Notes: generated from the sequence alone by a model not told the origin. A stretch of DNA of 64,000 nucleotides from Paragyromitra xinjiangensis (GCA_038503065.1 JBCAMK010000004.1:186001-250000), one strand, 5' to 3'. Shown: positions 13,501-21,140, counted from the first letter of the stretch. Numbers and translations are program-made.

Positions 13501-13642
13501 GGACAAAGAGGGTGAGGATGGAGAGGATGAGGATGAGGACGGAGAGGATGTTTGCGTGCAATGCAAATCACTTAGCAGTTGGTACAAATCGGATCACTTT
13601 ACACCAGGTAACGCCAGGCACAAAGATTTTGGCTCGCAATAA
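10526..13642 (+). CDS. F-box/ankyrin-repeat protein with internal duplication (1038 aa)
   Basis: Single-exon 1038-codon gene. Residues 1-170 are basic and disordered, with likely nuclear-localisation clusters near the start and around 98-104. An F-box-like segment at about 172-210 (LLRLSKEILLQIAGYLELKD) would recruit Skp1 and make the protein a substrate receptor of an SCF ubiquitin ligase. Ankyrin repeats run from about 222 to 945, with recognisable TPLH, GADxN and LLLE cores that would bind the substrate. The ankyrin block contains a long internal duplication: residues about 206-445 resemble about 479-720, including the phrase FATLD just after the F-box. The tail at 961-1008 is an almost pure Asp/Glu/Gly/Lys tract, followed by a short CxxC-containing end. 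The ligase role comes from the family architecture; the substrate is unknown. Start ATG at 10526; no intron is needed. Confidence 0.85.
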   Translation: MAKRRQKRAKTTRTKQTAQLRVDEIPSQPQDLLVPISENLAGQLASKNSSRNSSLYKPSERGQNDTKTVEMASIPETAVPTIELSQSLYLNLLPANRSHKRKREWTNGNDNIQGGPSNVTRIQKPRTTANPLTAKPVITVLRRRYIKGKSIGVVKQRNFREKEKYDKTRKRPLLRLSKEILLQIAGYLELKDLSRLFRTSRPFSKLLTPLLHKFATLDRDGLPALLRAAKEGHDQLVRVLLDLGLDPNQECLYLPNSDDLARTPLCKAAIYGHTRIIDLLLEKSADPNFQDSDGRTALHHAIASMAWCISRKKFHTPMISATEKIVESLLKNGADINCQTGWGDTPLHCATRCHNEKARKVKLLLENGANPEIENEDGNTPLHSLFLTARSATAPDAEIITALISAKGIDIDRENTRGHTVLSQAVKYRAHGVVKILLEKGADAGVPGMKGEEAFSLAERLEREELNFYFCRYYLFSMLLIPRLHEFATLDKGGLPPLIWAARYGHEELAQFLLDLGFDPNQNWVYPENADLGNSALSEAALYGHERIVDLLLKHSADPNFTDLQQCTALHYSMESFSIDADENWSYNPSGKPLPTWSSMKATRRIVKSLLKAGANIDAQDFYGRAALHYALEAHEPTEKVKLLLRSGANPDISDEDGNTPLHYSVNLGRKSEASLELLSARTTDIDLCNNDKETALYTAVRRRCENAVRILLESGANPNIGKPALEPAPACYESICELLLEAGAYIEAQDIKGRTILNRAISNDSYKTVKLLLKNGANITHLDRAGRDVLGRALRKCIRNPRDLDSLESRQGCIIYQLLKNHPGLDVETADRGGNTLLHRASMLILPRVVRLLLEKGANPNSKNRKGRTVLHELINYLQHKSRNVHFYKEQGLDGVISLLLDNGADINAKDSKGNTPLDRAERDVPGWCGYPARILLAKGGSSRQLDGSKSHLPKSILPEEDEDEEDGDKEDEDGEEDEDGEDDDEDGEDGDKEGEDGEDEDEDGEDVCVQCKSLSSWYKSDHFTPGNARHKDFGSQ
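11141..12685 (+). repeat. Intragenic tandem duplication within the ankyrin domain
   Basis: Two units of about 720 bp (about 11141-11860 and 11960-12685) encode matching blocks. Examples are FATLDRDGLP versus FATLDKGGLP, LLDLGLDPNQ versus LLDLGFDPNQ, AAIYGHTRIIDLLL versus AALYGHERIVDLLL, and EDGNTPLH in both. The offset is 272-273 residues over the first third and 280 later, so only small indels separate the copies. Unit 1 starts in the tail of the F-box, and the corresponding residues before unit 2 (FSMLLIPRLHEF) look like a degenerate copy of that tail (FSKLLTPLLHKF). Confidence 0.75.
13406..13549 (+). repeat. Acidic low-complexity coding minisatellite
   Basis: GAGGATGAGGAC-like purine triplets repeat imperfectly over about 144 bp and encode residues 961-1008 of the ankyrin protein (Asp, Glu, Gly and some Lys). 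On the opposite strand this gives meaningless Ser/Pro-rich and His/Pro-rich frames. It is a likely length-polymorphic site. Confidence 0.8.
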
Positions 13643-13996
13643 TAATTCGAAGGTCTCCGATTTAGATTCTCTTTGCTCGATCTGCTCAGCATGAGATGAG
13701 ATAGGGAAAAAAGGGAAAGGTGCTACAAAGGGCATAGGGATGTGGAACGAGAATAGGTATGACGTTGTCGAGATCATCTCTCCGAAGGAGCGCAATGTAC
13801 AGGATACAACGATTTTATTAGTTCTTTGGAGAAACTGAACGTTTTGCATTGTGGAGATTCAGTTTGCTGAAGACAGGGAAGGAAAGATAGTAGGGTAAAA
13901 TCTTGGTAAAAGGTTGCTTTGTGTGAGCTGTTTGTGGTTTTATGCGTCTCCCCAGGAAGATTATCGGGTACAGGTGTGTTTAAGAGCGCTATAATC

Positions 13997-14665
13997 CTCT
14001 ACTAGCGGAGTAAATGCATCAGTTAATGCATCATTTCTCCACCCAATATTTTGTGTGGGTAAGTCGTCTGTAAAGGCATCCAAAAAATCGTGAGTAAATG
14101 CATCAAATCCTTATACATTACTTGTGTGGGAAAGGCATCAGTAAAGTCGTCTATAAAGGCTATTAGAAAAGTCGTAGGTAAATGCATCAAAAGCACAGCA
14201 AAAATTTGTATGGGAAAGGCATTTAGAAATGCACTTGGAAATGCATCAGTAAATGCATCATCAGTGACATTATACACATTTCCTTACGACTTTCCAAACC
14301 TTAATTCAAAGGAGTCAAAAGCAAAAAGTAACCAGGTCCAGGAGTTGAACCTGGCACATTCAGCCCATCTACTGAATTCTTCATCACTTGCACTATTCAT
14401 CATATAGCTGAATCCCTCAAACCGCCCACTTATTCCGGAAAAGCAGCCAAATACACATTTACTGATGTCTTTACTGATGCCTTTCCCGACGACTTTCCAA
14501 AGTACCCATCTAACGATACCTTTGCTGATGCCTTTTATGATGCCTTTTCTAGTGGCCTTAGAAAAGACACCAGTAAAGCCGTTTGTAAATGCACCATTCC
14601 ACCCCTTTCCCCCTTAGATTTGTATGGGCAATGTGTAGATTGATGCATTTACTGCCGTAGTAGAG
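13997..14665. mobile_element. 669-bp non-autonomous TIR element with subterminal repeats
   Basis: The terminal inverted repeats are 25 bp and match at 22 positions. Both begin CTCTACTA and end GTAAATGCATCA. They are flanked by ATC on each side (13994-13996 and 14666-14668), a possible 3-bp target duplication. Inside each arm, short motifs recur many times, inward-pointing on the left and reverse-complemented on the right: GTAAATGCATCA, GTAAAGGCATC and AAAGTCGTC. Such subterminal arrays are typical transposase-binding sites. There is no transposase frame. A 3-bp duplication would suit CACTA-like or Harbinger-like elements, but the superfamily is not assigned. A fragment of the same motif array occurs at 18902-18957. 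Confidence 0.7.
14331..14402 (-). pseudogene. tRNA-like remnant with pol III box B
   Basis: On the minus strand an exact box B (GGTTCAACTCC) sits in a perfect T-arm: stem CCAGG/CCTGG with a 7-nt loop. Upstream lies a 5-bp anticodon-like stem TTCAG/CTGAA with an 8-nt loop instead of 7, then a box-A-like TAGTGCAAGTG matching 10 of 11 consensus positions at normal spacing. The 5' acceptor strand does not pair with the 3' strand ACCTGGT, so this is a broken tRNA or the head of a tRNA-derived SINE. It lies inside the 669-bp TIR element. Confidence 0.4.
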
Positions 14666-15408
14666 ATCTAGATGGCTGAACGTACCTTCTGAGAAATAAA
14701 TTCATCTATCGATTAATCAGATCAGCAGCAGAATAAAGCATGACAAAGTTATCTCCATTCTCGGCCTTCCGGGTTGACCGTGCGAGATACTGGAAGCCTA
14801 TATCCGCTCGCGACTTATTCATCCGAGGACTCCTTGGAACAGGTCCCTAGAACCCTGTTTCTAGGATACATGTAGTCTTTTTGAGAGCTGGTTTCCGGAC
14901 GTATACTCGGATTAGAAGTTTAATCAATAAGCCCTATACCTGCGAAGGCTTGCTTTTTTGTGTAGTTACATGGACATGTTGAATGTATTTTACCTCATCC
15001 TCTACCCAGGAAGACACCGGTTAATGACTGGCATAGAATAGATTACAAAACTACTCTAGATCGTTCACTAGTGATAGAAAGCTCCGTGGGGGTACGACAA
15101 GCTTATAAGGATAGCCACCAGGGGCTTGAAATGGGGAAGCTGCGCAAAGGTAGCGTTATTCAAGGGCTTCAGACGAGATGTAAATGGTATAGAAAACGGA
15201 CTAGCTGAAGGTTCTGAGATGTATCTTGCTGCACAGAAGCCGTGAGAACCTTCAGCAGCCACCTAAGCCATCCATCTAAGCGGGTATTTAGGGAATAAGG
15301 AAATCTCGGAGCTGCAGAGGAGAAATCGCTCTTAAAACTTCTAGATCCCTTTTCTACCGTGTTCGAACGTGAATAAATGCATAAGCATGACCAGCGAATA
15401 AAAACGAA

Positions 15409-15483
15409 GGGTGTACTGAGAATCGAACGTAGGCCCCAGAGCATCCAGTAACTTGCAATAAAATCAGCTGCTAGATTACACGG
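15409..15483 (-). pseudogene. Degenerate tRNA-like segment
   Basis: On the minus strand the ends can pair as a 7-bp acceptor-like stem with five pairs intact (CCGTGTA versus TACACCC). GTTCGATTC occupies the T-loop position, but the T-stem is mispaired and box B is poor. Total length is 75 nt. It could be a decayed tRNA or chance. Confidence 0.25.
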
Positions 15484-15660
15484 AATAATTTCCTACCACA
15501 GAAATCCCGACGAAAAGCCGATAAGTGAATAAATCCCCACTCAGCGGGTGATGACCCACCAATAGCTGATCTGCGATACAAGATCATAACTTTACTCGGT
15601 ACCTCCCCACCACAGCACTCCATCTCACCCTCACTTCTCCACAACCCTGTACCACCAAAG

Positions 15661-16620
15661 ATGTCTCGCCACAAGAAAAGAAAAAGGAGCATCACCAACC
15701 ACGACAACGCCCCCACCCCTCCACCTCCCCTAATCCCCGCAACCCCCGCAACCCAACTCCGCACCAAATTCCACCAATTCGAAGACATAACCTGCGAGCT
15801 CCTCAGCGCAGCATCCGACATCCCGAACCTCCACGCGGTGCTCACCGCCCCACAAGCCAACTTCCTCACCGCCCTCCAAACCATCCAAACCCACGGCGAC
15901 CTCCCTTGGATCCAAGAAATCTCCCCCTCCTCCACCCCCTCCCCCAACTGGCCACCCCCCCTTCCACCCATCACCGAACCCCTCCTCCTCCAAACCTTCA
16001 CCCCAAACACTAGCCTCAACTCCCACCTCCCTTCATCCCACTACCAGCGCCTCGAATGGCTCGGCGACGCATACCTCGAGGCCACGGTCTCGCGTATCCT
16101 CTTCGACCGCTTCCCGTCCGCCCGCGAAGGCGGACTATCGGATCTTCGGCAGCACCTCGTCGCGAACCGGTTCCTGACCTCGTTGGCTGCGGCGTACAGG
16201 TTCGAAGATAGGATCGTGGGCATTCGTGATGAACCCAGGGTTGTGAAGGGGGTGGAGAAGACGCAGAGACATTGGAAGCTTATGGCGGATTGCTTCGAGG
16301 CTTATGTGGCTGCTGTTGCGATCAGTGATGGGTATGGCACGGAGAGGCTGGTCGCGTGGCTTACGGAGTTGTATAAGCCGGAGATTGAGAGTGGTGGGAG
16401 AGTGAAGGTTTTGGGGAGGAGAGGGGTGAGGGTGATGAGGAAGGGGAGGGGAGGGAGTGCGAGGGATAGGAGGGCGAGGAAGTGGAAGGCGAGGGTGGAG
16501 GTTATTGATCTTGAGTCGGAGTGGGAGGAAGTGGAGGAGGAGGTGGAGGAAGGGGAGGTGACGGGGTCGGATGGGAAGGCGTGGAAGGAGGTGGATGGGG
16601 TGGTGGTTATTGATGATTAG
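15661..16620 (+). CDS. RNase III-domain protein A, Rnt1-like, lacking a dsRNA-binding domain (319 aa)
   Basis: Single-exon gene. Residues about 35-72 match the N-terminal helical segment of the neighbouring paralog. The RNase III catalytic domain covers about 125-243: signature QRLEWLGDA (129-137) with metal-binding E132 and D136, then the EGxLSxLRxxLVAN helix, then D210 and E213 in ADCFEAYVAAV. All four catalytic acidic positions are present, so it may be active. The family cuts double-stranded RNA, as Rnt1 does in rRNA, snRNA and snoRNA processing. The usual dsRNA-binding domain is absent; a basic Arg/Gly stretch (about 245-275) and an acidic tail follow. The last residues, WKEVDGVVVIDD, nearly repeat the end of paralog B. 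The strand composition flips from C-rich to G-rich in mid-gene. Substrate unknown. Confidence 0.85.
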   Translation: MSRHKKRKRSITNHDNAPTPPPPLIPATPATQLRTKFHQFEDITCELLSAASDIPNLHAVLTAPQANFLTALQTIQTHGDLPWIQEISPSSTPSPNWPPPLPPITEPLLLQTFTPNTSLNSHLPSSHYQRLEWLGDAYLEATVSRILFDRFPSAREGGLSDLRQHLVANRFLTSLAAAYRFEDRIVGIRDEPRVVKGVEKTQRHWKLMADCFEAYVAAVAISDGYGTERLVAWLTELYKPEIESGGRVKVLGRRGVRVMRKGRGGSARDRRARKWKARVEVIDLESEWEEVEEEVEEGEVTGSDGKAWKEVDGVVVIDD

Positions 16621-17244
16621 TGGGCAGAGTCGGTCTATGGGCTTCAACGAGTACGTAGGATGGCTATTGAAATCCTGAGAATCGGTCAAAAGATGGAATT
16701 GCAGTAGTGTTTAGCATTAGCGATTCTAATTCTAGATGGTTCTTGGCTTTCTTGGCTTTAAGTATCTAGCATCGAGAACCTCAGTATGAGATAGCCGTCC
16801 TTATTAATTTTCAATTTCACTCAGTACTAAGCTATTAGATAATAGAACCGAGAACTAAACCAAACCCTAGGTTCAGTCTCAAATGGTGCTAGCATAGCCT
16901 TTAATGAGGTGGAGTATGTTCTAGGGCGACTACTATTCTCTATCAGACAATCTATTCTCTGCAGCCTTGCTGACTGTGCTATTATTAATGTGAATAACTG
17001 TCTTATATAATCAGCGGATAAAGTCTTGCAGCTGAGGCTTAAGGGTTCAATACCCGCTTTAAGCGATCAGTATGTCTTACTCTCCTCACTTATTTGCACA
17101 CGTATCCAGCTGTTTATCCCAATCAAAACCTCTCCTCTGACTCACCCGAGTGACTCTCCATGATCCCCCCACAAAACCAGGCAGCCAACCCTTGGCACAC
17201 CCTCAAGTACCCCACAACCCGCAACCCCACATCCACCACCAAAA
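16621..17244. other. Spacer between the two RNase III genes
   Basis: 624 bp without coding potential. It contains a faint tRNA-like segment at about 17005-17066 and ends in a C-rich 5' leader of paralog B that continues the composition of its coding start. Confidence 0.5.
17005..17066 (+). pseudogene. Faint tRNA-like segment
   Basis: GGGTTCAATACCC resembles a T-arm with box B (10 of 11 positions) and is preceded by GCGGATAAAGTC, reminiscent of a D-arm. A longer complementarity, GCTTAA with TTAAGC, encloses the T-arm-like hairpin. No complete cloverleaf can be drawn. It could be a SINE remnant or chance. Confidence 0.2.
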
Positions 17245-18345
17245 ATGACGAACCCAAACAAACGCCGTCGCCTCAACTCCAACTCCCCCGAAGATCCCAA
17301 CGACCATCTCCTCCAAACATTCCACAAGATCGAACCTCTCCTATGCGAACTCGTCTCTGCATCCCAATCAATCACCGACCTCCCCTCCATCCTCGGCACC
17401 CAGCGCGCGAACTTCATCATCGCCCTCCGCTCCATGATCTGGGTTGAAGAAACCCCCTCCCGCCAAATCCTCCAGAAATCAAACACGAGTCTCGGCAAGC
17501 GACCAGAAAAAACCATCCCACTACCAACCTTAATCCCACCCACTAACCCCCCACCATGGCCTCCCAACCTCCCAGAAATCCAAAACCCACAACTCCGCAA
17601 ACACGCCCTCTCCCCATCCACCTCAACCCACCACTTCCAACGTCTCGAGTTCCTAGGCGACTCATACCTCCAAATGATATCCAGCAAGATCCTGTACACG
17701 CGGTTCCCACACTCCCGTGAAGGCCCATTATCAACTATGCGCTCGTCCCTCGTCGCGAATATCCCGCTGTCTGAGTACGCGCAGCTTTACAACTTCCCAA
17801 CCCTCGTCGGTCCTGCGAGCTGGAAAACCCTCGCGGATGCGTTCGAGGCTTATGTTGCTGCCGTGGCGCTCTCGGATCCTGAGCATGGTGTGGACACGCT
17901 GACGTCGTGGCTGGCGGCGCTGTATGAGCCGAAGATCGCGGAGATGTCGCGGGTGCGGAGGGCGACGGCGAGGTGGGAGGTGGAGAGGGGGGTGGAGAGG
18001 GGGGTGGAGATGGAGGTGGAGAGGGAGGTGGTTAGCGATGATAGGGCGATGGGGGAGCTGGAGGAGCTGGTGAGGGGGAAGGGGGTTATATTGGAGTATG
18101 TCCCTGTTGAGAGAGGGGATGGGGTTGAGGTGGTGGTCTTGTTGAGTGGGTGGGGGTTGAGTGAGAGTCCTATTGGTCAGGGGTGGGGGGGTAGTGAGGA
18201 GGAGGCGTGCGCTACGGCTGCGATGAACGTGCTTGCGAATGAGGGGTTTTGTGAGGATTTGAAAGGGAGGAAGTTGAAGGGTGGCTGGGGTGAAGTTCAG
18301 AAGGAGTGGAAGGAAGTCGATGGGGTTGTTATACTAGACGACTAG
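17245..18345 (+). CDS. RNase III-domain protein B with dsRNA-binding domain, Rnt1-like (366 aa)
   Basis: Single-exon gene, same orientation as paralog A and 624 bp downstream. The N-terminal segment (24-64) matches paralog A. The RNase III domain spans about 128-232: FQRLEFLGDS with E135 and D139, the EGxLSxMRxxLVAN helix, then D198 and E201 in ADAFEAYVAAV, so the catalytic set is complete. A degenerate repeat of Val/Glu/Arg (about 243-262) leads to a dsRNA-binding-like fold (about 266-333) with the expected G-x-G-x-G-SxxEAxxxAA ending (GQGWGGSEEEACATAAMNVL). The C-terminus WKEVDGVVILDD matches paralog A. By family knowledge it cleaves structured RNA in the nucleus or nucleolus. It may be an accessory duplicate rather than the main Rnt1, because length and spacing differ from the usual orthologs. 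Start ATG at 17245. Confidence 0.85.
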   Translation: MTNPNKRRRLNSNSPEDPNDHLLQTFHKIEPLLCELVSASQSITDLPSILGTQRANFIIALRSMIWVEETPSRQILQKSNTSLGKRPEKTIPLPTLIPPTNPPPWPPNLPEIQNPQLRKHALSPSTSTHHFQRLEFLGDSYLQMISSKILYTRFPHSREGPLSTMRSSLVANIPLSEYAQLYNFPTLVGPASWKTLADAFEAYVAAVALSDPEHGVDTLTSWLAALYEPKIAEMSRVRRATARWEVERGVERGVEMEVEREVVSDDRAMGELEELVRGKGVILEYVPVERGDGVEVVVLLSGWGLSESPIGQGWGGSEEEACATAAMNVLANEGFCEDLKGRKLKGGWGEVQKEWKEVDGVVILDD

Positions 18346-18901
18346 ACAGTGGTTCGTGGTGGGTATCTAAAGTAAGGACAACCCTATACTTTTTATCATG
18401 ACCCGAACTAACCGATAGGAATATCCGAAATCATCAGCGTATTGACGGTGGAAATTGTGGTGATTTTTTTCTTTGTGATACCCAGCTTGTTATGTTTTTG
18501 TATTTGTCTGAGACTAGAGCGGGATAGGTGTTTGACATCTGTAGTTAGATTGATTTAGCGCGAATCGAGTGATACGAGATATAGAAACAGATTTATCTCA
18601 ACCATGTCTTCGTTCAGAAGTTCTAAAGTGCTCAAAGAGTAGAAACCAGCGAGAAAAGCACGATGTTGGAATGACGATTTCAGACGCAAACCCTAACCCT
18701 ATTTTGCGGGGGCAGCGGGAGGGGTAGAAGGAGGTGGGTTGAGGCGGATGGGGGGTGAGGGGGTTTTTCTTTCTCTGGTATCTGTGCTTTTACGAGGTAT
18801 GGGGTGTGTCGGTTTGCAGTTTGGGTACGGGATGGGTGGTGAAAGACGGTGGTGCATTTCTTGGGGTGTTATGTGAATGTGTCAGGAATGTCGTTGGGGG
18901 G

Positions 18902-18957
18902 AGAAAGTCGTTAGTAAGGTCGTCGTCGGTGGTAAAGTCGTTTGCAAATGCATCTTT
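18902..18957 (+). repeat. Fragment of the GTAAAGTCGT/AAATGCATC motif array
   Basis: AAAGTCGT, GGTCGTCGTC, GTAAAGTCGTTTGCAAATGC and ATC follow in series, the same motif vocabulary as in the element at 13997-14665 (compare GTAAAGCCGTTTGTAAATGC at 14570-14589). No TIR is visible, so this is a broken copy. Confidence 0.55.
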
Positions 18958-20033
18958 TTGCCTGACGCATTTTCATGTCTCGAAGAGTTCTGCATGCATA
19001 CGTTGGATCTACTTTTACACCGCTATTATACATACTATCATTAGTTCTTTCCGTTCAAGCAATCTGAGACGAGCTGAAGAAGCTCGAAGATCCCTAAAAA
19101 CAGGCGATAAAAACCTACTAGCTAGCATGTTGCTAATTAACCCGAATTAGGAGTAGGGGGTTAGTAGTCTACAGTACTTAGTAATAGTAGAGGTTGAGGC
19201 TTAGTAGACACAAAGACTAGCTCTAGGGATATCTGATCACCCAGTCTCAGAGCCTCGGGGGGAACGGGCGTATTTAGATGGGTTTTATGGTGGGTGTCTG
19301 GGATCTTTAATAGCGTAAGGGATTGATAATGTCCCGAGGAGTACCATATTTCTTTTTTACAATCCCTAGAGGCTTCTCCTTTCTTCCCATCCCTTCGCAT
19401 TAAACAACCTTGCGGGCTAACCCTTGAAAGTAGTAATGTAGAATTGTAACGTGGTTCGTCGCGGGTCGGTGCGGGTGTCCTGCATTTCAAGATCCTCTGT
19501 AGTCTACTCTGACGTTCCTCGTAGCGTACAGCCAACCATGCTTTGAAATGTTCCGTGGGTCGGAATACGCTACACGTACCTTAGCCGCTGCTGTCGCCAT
19601 CTAATACTCCTTGAACAGCATCTCTAGCCGACATACACAATTGAAATTATGAGAATAGTCGTGATAGTAGTAATCGGAGGGACAGCAGTGATAATGGTGG
19701 CTACCCCGACACGCCGAAAAGTAGTTTCTAACAAAAGACACTTTGGTGCGCACCCTTACGTATATATATAGCACCCTCTATGGCCATGGCCTACGTACAT
19801 ACCCAGAAGTAGTTTTGCAAGGAATCTACGGCCAGAGATAGATCCTATTTTAACTTATCTTAGTGATTAGTCACAACTTCATACGTGCATGGATCGCACT
19901 CCAGGTTAGCTAGGCTTGGTAGGTTCTTCATTAGATACATCTACATGCAGGTAGCCTTATAGGCTAGTTTAGGCCTAGTGTATCCTACTGTGATGAAGAC
20001 CAGGATCAGTGGCTTGGTTCTAGGGTCTTTGTT

Positions 20034-20109
20034 TAGTCTCGTGCCCAGCCCCATACTACCGAAGGTTGCTACCCTACGGTGCGCAGCATAGGGGATGGGA
20101 ACGAGCCTA
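20034..20109 (+). mobile_element. 76-bp miniature element with 9-bp TSD, copy 1
   Basis: It starts TAGTCTCGTGCCC and ends GGGAACGAGCCTA, imperfect terminal inverted repeats. It is flanked on both sides by GTCTTTGTT (20025-20033 and 20110-20118), a perfect 9-bp target-site duplication. The interior CTACGGTGCGCAGCA and AGGGGATGGGA is shared with the copies at 20266 and 50095. A 9-bp duplication is characteristic of Mutator-like transposition. Too short to encode anything. Confidence 0.75.
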
Positions 20110-20265
20110 GTCTTTGTTTCAAAGGAGCTGTTAGTAGACGCGCGCCTACGTACCAAGCAACCGCGCCACAATACCTCTTACTTCTAGACTTAGTTATGTA
20201 AGGTTTTGGGCATTCTATGGTCTAATGCACCAGTGAGGCATTATTTTAGTTTTTCGCTTATTGGA

Positions 20266-20349
20266 TAGTCTCGTGCCCGCCCCGTAATACCGAAGGTCGC
20301 TACTCTACGGTGGGTAGCAGCTAAGCAGTAGGGGATGGGAGTGAGCTTA
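20266..20349 (+). mobile_element. 84-bp miniature element, copy 2
   Basis: Same family as copy 1, 156 bp downstream and in the same orientation: TAGTCTCGTGCCC at the start, CTACGGTG and AGGGGATGGGA inside, degenerate end GAGCTTA. TATTGGA directly abuts both ends (20259-20265 and 20350-20356). That is seven identical bases of an expected nine, so this copy is somewhat decayed. Confidence 0.65.
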
Positions 20350-20767
20350 TATTGGATACAAGGCTTCGAATCCTTTACACCACCACCCTCTGGTTTACCA
20401 CGGAGTGGTGATACTACGGTCTGTCCTTCACCTATTGTTTACTACTACACACTATCTATCTAACTGTACCTCGGAATCGTCATGTCAATCGTGTCCCCAA
20501 GCACAAAATCTAACTCCAAAAGTGTTGCTACTATACTGGAGAATAGTATATAACTTTTCAAACCACTATTGGCTGATGGAGGTCATGATTCGTCACTCGC
20601 TTTAGTTTTTGGTATCCCTTACGCTGGTGCTTAGAGGCTGCCAAATATGTCAACTTCGATCAGGTAGATAGATGGACGATCTTGCTGTATTGAGGAGTTT
20701 CCTAGCCGGATATGGGGCTGAAATGAGACCTTGCACTCAGCCACCAAACTAGTTGGCAGCTTTACTA

Positions 20768-21140
20768 TGGTGGACCAACACTAAAACCTGTACCGGGATA
20801 CCGCGAAACCCGAATCCAATAGGAAATTCGACAAATTATAAATTAAGACAAAAAAAACCCAGAAACTATTCGCCTCAATTAGCTCTATCACACCTGGGTT
20901 TTTTTTCCTTCAAAAGTTCTTTTTCTAGGGAGGAGATTGAGTGAGAAGATGGCTTTTTTTGGTGGGAGTGAAACTAGCGCTCAGATATACCCGAGTCATG
21001 CTAAGAAATACTGCGGCAATAGGCTGTTGAAAGAGTGGGCAACTTGGTTGCCACCTAAAAGTTGAGTAGGGGAGGTCTTGGCGCTCGGGAATTGACTTCC
21101 TGGTTCCACTCCCGGTACAGGTTTTAGACTTGGTCCACTA
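20768..21140. mobile_element. 373-bp TA-flanked MITE (Tc1/mariner-like)
   Basis: The ends carry inverted copies of a ~31-bp sequence beginning T(G/A)GTGGACCAA and containing CTAAAACCTGTACCGGGA in both arms. TA flanks each end (20766-20767 and 21141-21142), as expected for Tc1/mariner-type insertion. There is no transposase frame. Confidence 0.6.

Larger units (their letters stand above)
13643..15660. other. Intergenic region holding one mobile element and tRNA-like remnants
   Basis: No coding region supported. It contains the 669-bp TIR element at 13997-14665, a tRNA-like segment inside that element, and a second degenerate tRNA-like segment just upstream of the first RNase III gene. The remainder shows nothing recognisable. 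Confidence 0.5.

Noticed and set aside
13356..13587. Minus-strand His/Pro-rich and Ser/Pro-rich frames
   Set aside because: Mirror images of the acidic coding repeat of the ankyrin gene.
15471..16019. Minus-strand frame of 182 codons, Gly/Trp-rich
   Set aside because: Antisense of the C-rich start of RNase III paralog A; composition explains the lack of stops.
16135..16689. Minus-strand Pro/His/Leu-rich frame of 184 codons
   Set aside because: Antisense of the G-rich half of paralog A.
17142..17699. Minus-strand frame of 185 codons
   Set aside because: Antisense of the C-rich half of paralog B.
20353..20375. GCTTCGAATCC resembling a tRNA T-arm
   Set aside because: No stem and no box A at the right distance.
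21060..21125. tRNA-like GGTTCCACTCC inside the 20768 MITE
   Set aside because: Box A is poor, spacing too short, and no cloverleaf can be drawn.
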